From: Scortum barcoo
Taxonomy: Eukaryota; Chordata; Actinopteri; Centrarchiformes; Terapontidae
Reading direction: 5' to 3'
Assembly: GCA_023238725.1 (NCBI GenBank)
Contig: CM041546.1
Coordinates: forward strand, 19,786,085-19,850,084
DNA: 64,000 nt
Positions 1 through 12,000 of the stretch are shown one piece after another (the stretch's first letter is position 1; each line of letters starts with the position of its first letter). Position numbers and translations under genes: made by a program. The notes under the pieces are model-generated. The model worked only from the letters and a program-made list of their open reading frames with translations. It ran no database searches and was not told where the DNA came from.

Positions 1-1237
1 GGCTTTACGTTGTTGGGAATGCAATTTCAGATGGTGGCTTGTTGTGGGATTTTGACTCAGAAGTCCCTGCGAAGGTTTTTGAGCTGAGCTGTGGAACATT
101 TTCTACAACCCTGCAGTTGGCACTTGAATCGAAAGGCAATTAGAAAATGAAACAAATGATTTTAAGAGAGGGCACTTCACATCATGAGTCAAAAGCGAAA
201 TCCAATTTTTCAGATTTGGGTACAGCAGATAGTCATTTGTACAGTATAGTCAGTGATTTTGGCTAAGTTTTGATATGGCAGGTTATTTAAAGGCTTTCAG
301 TAAATGTATATAAGATAAAAAAGTTGTACAATCAAAACCTTGGGAAGCTTGTTTGTTTCTGATGTGTCAAATCATATGAATATTTTTCAAAAACACGAAC
401 AAAATGTCACATATTAGAAGTGAAACTGTGTGTTTACATTTAATGCTGTCTGTTTTGCTGTCAAATACGAACCAAAAGATGCTTCCAAAGAACAGCAGCT
501 TGACCTGCACGCTCACAAGACCCGGGCTCAGGGGTGGCTTTTGGACAAATTAGCCGTGTTTAAACATGCTGCTGTGGCGACCTTCACAATCAAAGCGCTG
601 CAGTGAAATTTGGTAAGGGGGCAAGATGGTGGGGAGGTGCCACGCTGAGATGGTTTTAGAGGTAACAGATGGATTAAAGCGAGTGAAACTCCAGGAGGAG
701 AGGGACAGATGGCACTGAAACAGAGACTAGAGGTGAGGCCACCATCAAGGAGGAGAAATGTTTAAATTCAAAATGGGACATTTAGAGGGTGAAAGACTGA
801 GAGTACAAAACCATTGGGATGCCTACAAGTGTAAATACTAAATGTACATACTCTGTATTAATGTCTAAAAAAATATATCTTCATGTATTGTTACTCCAGC
901 ACTTTGTATATTGTCTGCCCTTAAAAAATAAACAAACTTGATTAAAAAATGGATGCAGCCTGCGCAGGAACATCCCTCTGCATCAGTCAATCCGTCATTA
1001 TCGTATGCTTCAGAGGGAACAATGATTTGGGCTGCCGTCTGTACTTAAAGTTAGAACATCTTAACAAGGCTATTCAAGAGCCTTCTATTATTTTGACGAA
1101 CTAATCAGCAACCTGCAATGTCTCCACGGGATGCTCAGCAGACGGTTATTGAAAAGGAATAATCAAGTTTCATATTGCCTTACCGCCGGCCCTCCAGCAA
1201 ACAAACACCCTCCAAAACCAAACCTCTCTCTCTACCT

Positions 1238-1284
1238 CACCACCACCCCCCCCCTCCCCCTCCCCCCCCCCCCCACCACCACCA
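1238..1284. repeat. C-rich tract (G-rich on the minus strand)
   Basis: An almost pure C tract broken by single T and A bases and flanked by CAC triplets. The minus strand shows several long runs of G separated by one or two bases, the composition that permits a G-quadruplex. No gene is attached to it. Confidence 0.85.
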
Positions 1285-3792
1285 CTCTGTATGCAGAGCG
1301 TCTCCAGGGAGTGGTAATGGATTGTGAGTAATGCTATCATCCCTTTCTCTGTCTCTTTCTTTCTCTCCACCTCCTCTGGTGTACCGGGGGGATGAAAACA
1401 CTTGGAGGACTCGTGTCTAGCTTATTGTTTCTTCTAGTGTCTACAAGCAGATTCTGGCCAGATAGGATTAGTACACTCTGTAGTGTTTGGCCCTGCCATC
1501 TTTAAGGGCTCCATTTGTGGTTTCAGAATGAACCTTTCTAATAAGCACTCGAGTCTCCAGCCTGGTTAGATATGGAATATGACTATAATAGGGGTTGGAA
1601 ATGAGGCCATTTTTAAAATGGAACTCCTATTAGAGCCTTGCAGTGGGAGACTTTCCTTTTTAATCTCCCACCTCGTAGTTTAATGTATGTATGCAGCATA
1701 TTGATTTCTTATGGTAATTATTTCTTCTATTGTAATGGCAGTGCTGATTCATCTTGGTCTGTGTCTGTTGCTAATAATAAACCACTCTGTATGATTTACC
1801 ATCTATCCCCTAAGGCACTGAAGACAATCACTGAGTAGGAAGAGTCCCGCATAAAATGTCGAAACAGTTTGAATCAAAGCATACACATCAGTACAACCTC
1901 ATGGAAAAAAGAAGAGTGACAGTGGAAAAGTATGTTAATGGTCGTCATTATCAAATCTGGATTGCACTGTGCAGCCTGTAGCTTTGCAAATATTATAATT
2001 ATTCACACTTCAGAAAGGTCAATCCACATTTTTAATCTACAAGACTCAAAGAATTATTATTTATTTTTGTGTATTTCAAAGCTACCTGAAGCTGAATCGT
2101 CTTCACTGGGAACAAGTGGAAGAATCAGAGAAAAAACAGGTGTGAAGATTAAATATAGGACTAAATTTCTTAATAGATCGACCAGTTTTGCTCTGTGGTT
2201 TTTGATGTAAACCTCTGGGGTTGTAACACTGCAGCTGCAGCCCAGTTCTTTGCTAATAAAATGTGATCAGCAGATAGCAGCCATGAGCTTCTCAACATGA
2301 AGGAGATGCTTGTTGTACTGTTCTGCCCTCTCCTGGTCACTCACACACACTGCTCAGACAGCTGTTCGAATAAAGGATCTACAATCATCCGCAAACAAGA
2401 AAAAACTTTTTTTTTGGTCCAAATCTTCTTCAAATCTTAACTCTATTTCTATTATTCAACAACAAACAATTGTTGGTTACAGTTTCTTAGCTATGATGAT
2501 TTGATTCCTTTCTTTGTCTTGTAAGGAAATTCTTCAGAAACAGGAGGTTTGAAAACATCACCTTGGACTGTAGGAGATTAAAAAGGAATTTTCTTACATT
2601 TCATGGGCAATGAAAAACGATTAATCAAGGAAATAAGCAGCAGAAAAATTACTGAATCATGGAAATAATCCTTAGTAGCAGTCCTATGTAACAGTACAGT
2701 ATACATGCACTCGGTGTTCACACTCCTGATATACTAATAATTTGGACTATTATGTACAGTATAGCAGCTAAACTAAAGCCGGCTATAATCTTTGAAATTA
2801 AGGTTAACCCGTGAATATAAAATGGCATCCGGTCTGTTGAAATGATTCCACTGACAATTATTATATTTAATAAAAGGCTTAATTTATTACACAAGTCTAG
2901 TAGAACAAAGTAGCAAATTACAAATTATACACAGCAAAGGACAAATAAGTATTTATACATTGTAAGAGTAGTTTGTTGACAGGGAACAAACAGCATTATA
3001 TCAAAAGAAAGGTTGTACAAAACATGTTCTTTTCTTTAAAAAAAAAAGGCACCAATAAGTAGTTCAAACTCTGTTTTTACTTTTTTTTAAAAACAGATAA
3101 ACAATTCCTGTTGCATGAAAATGGTTCATTCCGCACTCGTCTTTGCTCTCTATTTCACGTAATCAAGCATCCTTCAATACACTGTATTTAAAATAAAAAA
3201 AGCCAGAAAAGTGCCCAGTTTTCCTGATAATCCCAACCTGCGTCAGCTTGTCCACTGAGGAGTAAACCAACGAGGTTTTAATGACAAATGGCCTGCACAG
3301 TAACAGTGATTTGGTTTGGAGAATTTCTGAACTTGGAAAAGATAACTTGGTCAAAATAAATGGAAAAGCCCAGTTCAGAAAAATGGTATCAACACCCATG
3401 TATTTAATGCGACAGCCTCGACACTCACCATCTCTGAGCTCTGCAAGTGCCAAACCTCTGAAAAGGGTGCAGGCACCGAGTGGCTGAGAATGAGGTGAGA
3501 TGACAAAAACAACAAAAAGAAATAAACGAGTTCCAAACTAGTTTGGCTCGATAGCAACGAACCACATCAGAAGCCAGTAATGATGCAATTCCAAGAACCA
3601 ACGAGGTCAAACTGAGGAATGCTGTAAGATAATGACGGTTAAAAGAAATTAAAAAAAAAAATCAATCACCACTCTTCAGGGGTGGAGATAAAACAGAGAC
3701 AGTATAGTTGTTGGAAGCATTGAGGGCAAATACTGCTGTGTTTGTCTGTAACACAAAGGGGTGACGTGACTTCTATAGTCTCTAATACAGAA

Positions 3793-3819
3793 GTGTGTGT
3801 GTGTGTGTGTGTGTGTGTG
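3793..3819. repeat. (TG)n microsatellite
   Basis: About 13 uninterrupted GT units. It creates a spurious cysteine/valine open frame. Confidence 0.95.
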
Positions 3820-4250
3820 CTCTTTGTGATTCTACACATTCACTCTGCGTCCAACATTTCTACTTCAGCATCCAACACGGAGCTGCGACACACCTCAATC
3901 CCGTGATATCACATACTTTTTCCCCTCTTATTAAACTCTCTACCAGCACAGCTAGAAGACGTTTGTGTGAGTGTGTTAGCCGCTGGCGGGTTTGTGAATT
4001 AACGATGTTACAGGTGCACCTAAGTGTTACTTTGTGCCAAATATGCTTTCAGATTTGTTTTATACAGATAAGAATCCCACGTGTTTGTCAAGTAAAGTGA
4101 GCACTGTTGAAATCTGTACCTAGTTTGTCAGTGCTACAGCAAGAGATGTTTAGCAATGTGACACCTTCTGCTATTTAAACATATCAGACAGTACTTCTAG
4201 TCTCTGTATATACAGTGCTGCTCTGACAATATTGTTAATTAAATATACAA

Positions 4251-6090
4251 TTTATTACATCTTATCATGTCATTTTTGTCCATTACTAAATTCAAAGAGT
4301 TTTATTCATTATATTTATTAAGATCATTTGAATCAATTTTTCAGAATCTTCTGGAATCTGAAGTTTGTTTTGTAAGAGTTTTGTCCAAGCAACAGGACAA
4401 AATCTAAAGATATTCAATTTACAGATATAAAACAGACAAGTGACTAAATATGCACACTTGAAGCTGGAACTAGCACGTTTGGCGTTTTTGCCTGAAAAGT
4501 ATCTTGAATGATTTCTCATTATCAGAGCACTTCTGTGAATCGAATAAACTAACTAATCATTTCAGCTCCAATAGACACAAGATTTTTTTTTTTTAAGAAA
4601 AATCTTAGAAACAAGCAGACTTGTTTTTTTGTCACTTGTTTCAGAAAAACAAAGCTAAATAACAGCCATGAATGACTTGATAAGAGGGTCTTTTTTCCCA
4701 ATGTTAATCATTCATCTAAAAAAAATCCTAGTTATCCCATCTATAGTACTGTATATCTCCCCCCAAAAAAGAAACACACTCATCGTCATATGTGTGTATG
4801 CACCTAAAACAAGCACTAAATACAATAAAATTCTATAAATATACAAGACAGTTATAATCTTAGTGGTAAATGTATTCAACAGTCCCATGGGACAACAAGA
4901 TAACTACAGTACAGGAGTGTTACTGGTTACAAGACCCCCATATTAATACGACCCCACACTATGACTAAATATACTTTTCCTCTCTCTCCATATATCTTAA
5001 TTCCATCGATATTTGACTGGACTGGAAATATGCAAATGCTCATAAAGCAGACAGATTTTTTAGGGGTTGTGATTATAAGAGCTGCTCTACACAATAAATG
5101 TTCAGAATAGATATTCTGATGTGTGATGGAAGAATGACAGAAAATGGTGCCATTTGCTCAGAACAACTGTTGAAGACCTTCAGGGGGCATGAGGCCACTA
5201 TAGCGTTGCCAGGGAAACGCAAAAATAAAAATGGTACCTCTCTTTTAATCACCACTGCTGAGCTGCAAGGTTTTTTTTTCCTGTTGCGGGCAGATTGCAG
5301 GGTTCATAATAAGGCAGGCAATCAGAAAAAGAACCATACTGGCTTGCAAATCAATTCCAATCTGTGCCGAGTGGAATCAATAGGTGGATGTATAAGAGCG
5401 GGCAACGCAATCTGCATTATATTATGTAGAGCTGAATGAGAAAACTGCTTTATACATAGAACAAATCACACTAACCAAGAAGTCCAGTTACAGATAGTTG
5501 TTTCAATAACTTCTAAATAAAGAAAGAAAGAAGAAGAAGAAGAGATTCTGGCCTAGCCCAAGCAAAAGTAAGCATCATTAAACAGAAATATAATCTCAGA
5601 CCGGAGACATCAGACATTTCCAGTTTGAGATTTAAACTTGTCCTTGTAGTGCTCTACTGTAAACATCGTAAATGAAGTGTCAGTCTACAATGAGGCACTT
5701 GTGTGTTGTGTTACTACAGCATGCTTCCTTCAACCCAGAACCTTTTAAATGCACATTGAGGGACCTTAAGAAATAAATTAAACAGCAGGCAGTATGTACA
5801 CGGTAGATATGTTTTCAGCACCTCATATATGAGATTAATGTAACACCAGAAAAAAAATAGATGCGACTGGGTCCTCAGCTTCTGTGTAAACACATGAACA
5901 AATACTTCAAGTGTAGAACGCCTTTTTAAAAAATGCTTAGCACTGAACATAATGTGTCAAATATCTTAAAATGATACCACTATTGGTGTTAAACAAGCAC
6001 TACTGTGAACTGTTAACAGTCATATCAAAACACACTGCTGAGACAAACCAACAGCCCGAACCTTTCCTCTGGAAAGTGAACAATACACCA
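4251..6090 (-). other. paqr6: Probable 3' UTR of paqr6
   Basis: This lies directly downstream of the paqr6 stop codon at 6,091-6,093, on the minus strand. Candidate minus-strand AATAAA signals sit at 4,314-4,319, 4,301-4,306 and 4,251-4,256, and an ATTAAA at 5,244-5,249. No competing exon is visible. The true end is uncertain: another AATAAA near 2,883 would lengthen the UTR to about 3.2 kb. Confidence 0.4.
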
Positions 6091-9000
6091 TTACTGATCC
6101 TTGCACTCGCGTGCTGATGCGTGCTGCTGGTTGGAGGCATGGCAGGGTTTCCACAGCAGCGGGGCGCTGAAAATGGCGATGATGCCCAGGTTGAGGACGA
6201 GGCTGGCGACCAGCACCCCAATGGTCCCCAGGAAGGAAGGCATCATTCCGTTGGCCATGAGCCACGTCCGCCGTGTCGTCATGTCTGTGATCACACCCTC
6301 CATCTGGAAGTGGGTCCCCACCACGGCGCTGACATGGAAGAGCTGGTGGCTGTGGCCTGAGTAAGGAGGGAAGACATGACAAGATTCAGTGAGGGAAACA
6401 AGGAAGTCTGATATTTCAGTATATAGGAACTGTACGCGGCTGAATCTTCCACCTCTGCACTGACATGAATAAACAAAAACATCTGCTGTCAGTTAGAGTT
6501 GAAACAATTAGTCAATAGGTCAATCTACAGCAACAAGACAAACAGCAACAATGATTTCAGTCATTTATCAAGCAATAATGATTAAATATTCATCATTCCA
6601 GTTTCTTAGTCATGAGGTTTGAATCTAATGCTTTTCTCAGTCGTCTGTAACAGTTAGCTGAATGTCCTGGGGTTTTAGACTGACATATATCACTGATATA
6701 TCACCTTAGGAAGTGCTAAGACCCAAAAAATATGAAAAAGGATTAAAGTTCAAACAACAAAACAGTAAGGATGTAGAATATTCAGATCACCAACAGCATT
6801 TAGCTCTCAATATTTTAATAATCTGATGAGATTTTTATTGACAATATGATTCATAATTTTAGTTTACAGTTTTGTTCGTTGTTATGAAGAGCAACTTGTT
6901 ACTGTGGCTCATAAAGACGGACACTGATGTTAATATTTTTTTTCATCACAGGGACAACACTAAACAGATACAGAGATGCTAAATTTCCTTCAGATAAACT
7001 AAATTAACAATTAAGTGCCTTTATCGGTGCTTTTTATTGTTTTCTCCTTTGTTGCCAGTCACGGCCTCTCTCATACAACATTCATGAGAGACATACCAAA
7101 GTAGTCGAAGCGCCCTGGGGCCAACCTCTCCGGGAGGTGGGCGGTAAACAGGAAACAGGTGAGGAAGGCGAATAGGAGGTGGTAACAGTGACTGGACAAG
7201 GCGTCGCTTGGGCTGCAGCTTCCCCCGCAGCACAGAAGGATCTACACACAGAAAAACAGCCAAATTTGAAAATTAAATACATTTAGAGAAGGCTAGAAAC
7301 AAAGGTTTATCTCAAAGTCCTTCACAAGTAACATCACCAGTTTAAGATATGGAGACATCTGTCCCTAATGCACGTTAATTGTTTCCAATGCTGATGGTTT
7401 CAGCATTTTTCAGCCTATTAAGGGCAGAAAAACCCTCCAACAAATGACTTCAGTATTACACAAACAAATAATCACAGTGATTAGGGGAATTCATTCATGG
7501 AATTTGCATTAGGTTACGAAAGGAAATCAGTTTCTGGGTCAGTGAGCCAAAGTCCTGCTCAGAGTATTAAAGCCTGGCACTAATCAGCTCTGAGCACTAA
7601 CATAACAAAACTGACTAGACAAACTAACTAAACACCACATTATGTAGCTTTTGTAAAACACTGTTGTTCATCGTGTCAAAGTAAGACTTTAAATTCAGTT
7701 TGAAGAATGTAAGTATATCCACATTATGTATCCGTGCTGCTTGTATAATATAAAAGCACACCTGAAGCACAAACGAAACGAAACGAAAAGTCCAGCACTG
7801 ACACTCACCCTGTAAAACAGAGGAACAGTGTCAAATATAAATGGCAGGACAAACGCTCCTGTTCTTAGAGCTTTACTCCTCTGTGAGAACTGCAGCTCCA
7901 GGAACCTGTGGAGACAGAGGATCAGTTTATTCATTTTTATCTGTACAAAGCAAAAAGGAAGCACACAACTTTTCTTTTTTATTCATCTGTGTATAATCAC
8001 ACTGTGGTGATGCCCACACCACTTATCCACAGACCAAATCCCAGCTAGGATTTCGTTGACACCCAGAGAGTAATATATCAAACATTATGATATAATATCG
8101 GAGCTCAATTAAGTACTATAACGATTACTGGAATTAGCATTAGCACCCTGTATTACTGCCATGGATTGCTCCATTAATGAATACAGCATAGGTTTGGTAC
8201 ATAGTTTGTCCACCAGAGAGCAGTGCCAAGTTCATTTTTCAGCTCTAATATATCACACTCAGTATGTATATTGCACCTTGTTTCCCTGTCTCAGTACAAC
8301 TTGCAGTGGATATCATGTCATGTATTACCAATCGCTTAATAGACAAATGCTTAAGACCCTTCATTCACATTACTCTGTGATCCATAAAACAACAGCAGAC
8401 CACACTGTTAAATCATGTCTGTATTAGTTTTGTTAATACTACTTCAAAGCATTTTTACTTTTAAGATACCGATTTAAAGTCAAATCCTTTTTTTTCCACA
8501 GATAATTCTACCATGAGTTGTCATAGGTATGCATTAAATGTTCAGTTTTCTGCACATCAGTCTATGATGGCTTCATTTAAAGTCAGTAACATACTCAATA
8601 CTCAATCATCGCAGTTGGTCACAGCGTCTTTAAGAGCAGCTGAGCCTAAAAGAATTTCATTTCAGTGGAGAGTTAAAGTGTCACATGATGGTGTAAATGC
8701 TGTTTCCATCCTGGCAAGAAATCAAGTCTGAGGGAAACATTAAAACCTTGTATTTAGGTTATCTGCATTCAAGACTCAACGAACAAATGTCCTGACATGC
8801 TTTTTCAAGACTTTCAACTTGTACACCTGATGTTGAAAGGAGCAGCCATTCATCTCCTGCTTGAGGAAACAGGTGACAGCAGCCTCTTACCTGGAATAGC
8901 AGGACAGGCTCGTGCAGAACACTGTGTTTCCAATGGCAATGGGGACAAAATGTTGTTGGACCCAGCTGTTCACCCAGCAGTCTGGCATGACATAGAATCC

Positions 9001-12000
9001 ATAGCTTATGGCACAACCTGAACAAAAACAAGGGACATCGAAGAAAATATTAATTGATTTGGCCTGAGAGGTTTTTGGATGAGCTTTTAGATTCCCACCA
9101 CTACTGCACAAGCTTGTGTTTACTTTAAATTCATGGACATTTGAATACATGTTACTAAAAGTTGATTTACCATTTTAACTTTTAGCTGAATTTGTACAAC
9201 TAAAGGTGTTTTAATACATTCACATAACATGAAATCTGGCAGCATGACATTCACTGACAAAGAAGAGTGAAGATAGGAGCACTGTACCACATATACATTT
9301 AGATTTTAGTGTGGGGAAATTTGGGTGGCTGGTATAATCTAAATAAAAAAAGTTAAATTAAAGTCATGCATTAAAATATATATACTAGACCATTTGCTTA
9401 TTTAAAGATACAACTTGTAGATTTTTTCTCTGGTGGCAGTGAAACAATCCACACAGCAAAAATGGTGCAGTCTGTCTGCTACAGTGTCTTTTCTGATACA
9501 ACCATTGGGTGGCGCCAAAGTGGGAACATTTCCATCAGACATGTAGCTTTTAAATTTCTTTGCTTTTAAAATAATTTATTGTGACTAGTATCTGCGATTT
9601 CAGAGTTTTCTTCTCAATTCCAAGAAAGGACCTGTCCATATGAAAGCTTTTCATTGCACTGGAAGAATTGGAAGACTTGCAGTGAACAGAAGCAAAGTGT
9701 AGAGGTCATCGTCCTCATACACCATCAAAGCAGTGAGAAAACCCTCTTGCAGCTCTGAAATGGACTTTTGAATATTTTAAACTGGGTAAATCTTGGCAGT
9801 AAGAAGCTTTGTGGAAGATTAAGGATCAGTCTGCAGGGAACCACATCATTTGTGAATGGAAGAGGCCCTCAGTTTGTTAATGTTTGACTGCTGGTGGGTT
9901 CATATACACTGCTCAAAAAAATAAAGGGAACACTAAAATAACACATCCTAGATCTGAATGAATGAAATATTCTTATTAAATACTTTGTTCTTTACATAGT
10001 TGAATGTGCTGACAACAAAATCACACAAAAATTATCAATGGAAATCAAATTTATTAACCCATGGAGGTCTGGATTTGGAGTCACACTCAAAATTAAAGTG
10101 GAAAAACACACTACAGGCTGATCCAACTTTGATGTAATGTCCTTAAAACAAGTCAAAATGAGGCTCAGTAGTGTGTGTGGCCTCCACGTGCCTGTATGAC
10201 CTCCCTACAACGCCTGGGCATGCTCCTGATGAGGTGGCGGATGGTCTCCTGAGGGATCTCCTCCCAGACCTGGACTAAAGCATCCGCCAACTCCTGGACA
10301 GTCTGTGGTGCAACGTGGCGTTGGTGGATGGAGCGAGACATGATGTCCCAGATGTGCTCAATTGGATTCAGGTCTGGGGAACGGGCGGGCCAGTCCATAG
10401 CATCAATGCCTTCGTCTTGCAGGAACTGCTGACACACTCCAGCCACATGAGGTCTAGCATTGTCTTGCATTAGGAGGAACCCAGGGCCAACCGCACCAGC
10501 ATATGGTCTCACAAGGGGTCTGAGGATCTCATCTCGGTACCTAATGGCAGTCAGGCTACCTCTGGCGAGCACATGGAGGGCTGTGCGGCCCCCCAAAGAA
10601 ATGCCACCCCACACCATTACTGACCCACTGCCAAACCGGTCATGCTGGAGGATGTTGCAGGCAGCAGAACGTTCTCCACGGCGTCTCCAGACTCTGTCAC
10701 GTCTGGTCACATGTGCTCAGTGTGAACCTGCTTTCATCTGTGAAGAGCACAGGGCGCCAGTGGCGAATTTGCCAATCTTGGTGTTCTCTGGCAAATGCCA
10801 AATGTCCTGCACGGTGTTGAACTGTAAGCACAACCCCCACCTGTGGACGTCGGGCCCTCATACCACCCTCATGGAGTCTGTTTCTGACCGTTTGAGCAGA
10901 CACATGCACATTTGTGGCCTGCTGGAGGTCATTTTGCAGGGCTCTGGCAGTGCTCCTCCTGTTCCTCCTGTTCCTCCTTGCACAAAGGCAGAGAGGTAGC
11001 GGTCCTGCTGCTGGGTTGTTGCCCTCCTACAGGCCTCCTCCACGTCTCCTGATGTACTGGCCTGTCTCCTGGTAGCGCCTCCATGCTCTGGACACTACGC
11101 TGACAAGACACAGCAAACCTTCTTGCCACAGCTTGATGTGCCACCTGGAGCTCACTACCTGATGTGCCATTGTGTGGGTTGTATGTGCCATCCTGGATGA
11201 GCTGCACTACCTGAGCCACTTGTGTGGGTTGTAGACCACTTGTGTGGGATGCTACCACTAGAGTGAAAGCATTGACCGCATCCAGCATTCAAAAGTGACC
11301 AAAACACCAGAGTGAAAGCACCGCCAGAAAGCATACATAGGAACTGAGAAGTGGTCAGTGGTCACCACCTGCAGAACACTCCTTTAGGAACTTGGGAAGT
11401 GTCTTGCTATTGGTGCTTTGCCTATTCAGAATTTCCACCTGTTGTCTATTATTGGGTGTCCATTTGCTAATTGCCTATAATGCCACCTATATTGGGGGTG
11501 TCTTGCTATTGCCTATAATTTCCACCTGTTGTCTATTCCATTTGCACAACAGCATGTGAAATTGATTGTCAATCAGTGTTTCTTACAGCTTCCTAAGTGG
11601 ACAGTTTGTTGTTTATTTCACAGAAGTGTATGATATAAAACACACCCAGAAGACAAACATACCACTGACTTGTTTTTGAGTTACATTGTGTTGTTTAAGT
11701 GTTCCTTTATTTATTTTTTTGAGCAGTGTATATATATATAAAACACACCCAGGAAGACAAACATACCACTGTATAATGTGAAATGCACAGACAGCTACCA
11801 CTGTATAATGTGAAATGCACAGACAGCTGGACATTGGTGAACATATAAAGTGACAATACTCACAGTAAGCTCACCTTAAAATACTGAATTCTGTGATTCT
11901 AAAAGGTCAAGGGCAAACAAATTAAATCAGTCCTGCATGTGTGTACTTTTCTCCAGACAGGCAGATAATGACAGCAGATGCTGCAGGAAATGGTTTTCAA

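Larger units (their letters stand above)
1..4250. other. Region without a recognisable gene
   Basis: No exon with family similarity or paired splice sites was found. The stretch is AT-rich with scattered short open frames that look random. A plus-strand AATAAA near 926 could end a plus-strand transcript entering from the left, but nothing coding supports this. A minus-strand AATAAA at about 2,883-2,888 is a possible distal polyadenylation signal for paqr6. Simple repeats inside are listed separately. Confidence 0.5.
9907..11728 (-). mobile_element. Tc1-like DNA transposon, inactive copy
   Basis: Terminal inverted repeats begin CACTGCTCAAAAAAATAAA on the left and mirror it on the right with a 4-base difference. 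Both ends are flanked by TA (9905-9906 and 11729-11730), the Tc1/mariner target duplication. The transposase runs on the minus strand in three frames. An N-terminal helix-turn-helix part lies at about 10,929-11,288. A middle part at 10,697-10,909 contains FTDESRF (first catalytic Asp). A C-terminal part at 10,165-10,710 contains MQDNARPH (second Asp) and SPDLNPIEHIWD (catalytic Glu). The frame breaks show it cannot make an intact enzyme. It sits in paqr6 intron 3, in the same orientation as the gene. Confidence 0.93.

Noticed and set aside
3795..4100. A 101-codon frame starting in the TG repeat
   Set aside because: The start is a microsatellite and the remainder has no family similarity or splice context.
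10460..10999. A 179-codon plus-strand open frame
   Set aside because: It is the antisense of the Tc1-like transposase, with no domain of its own.
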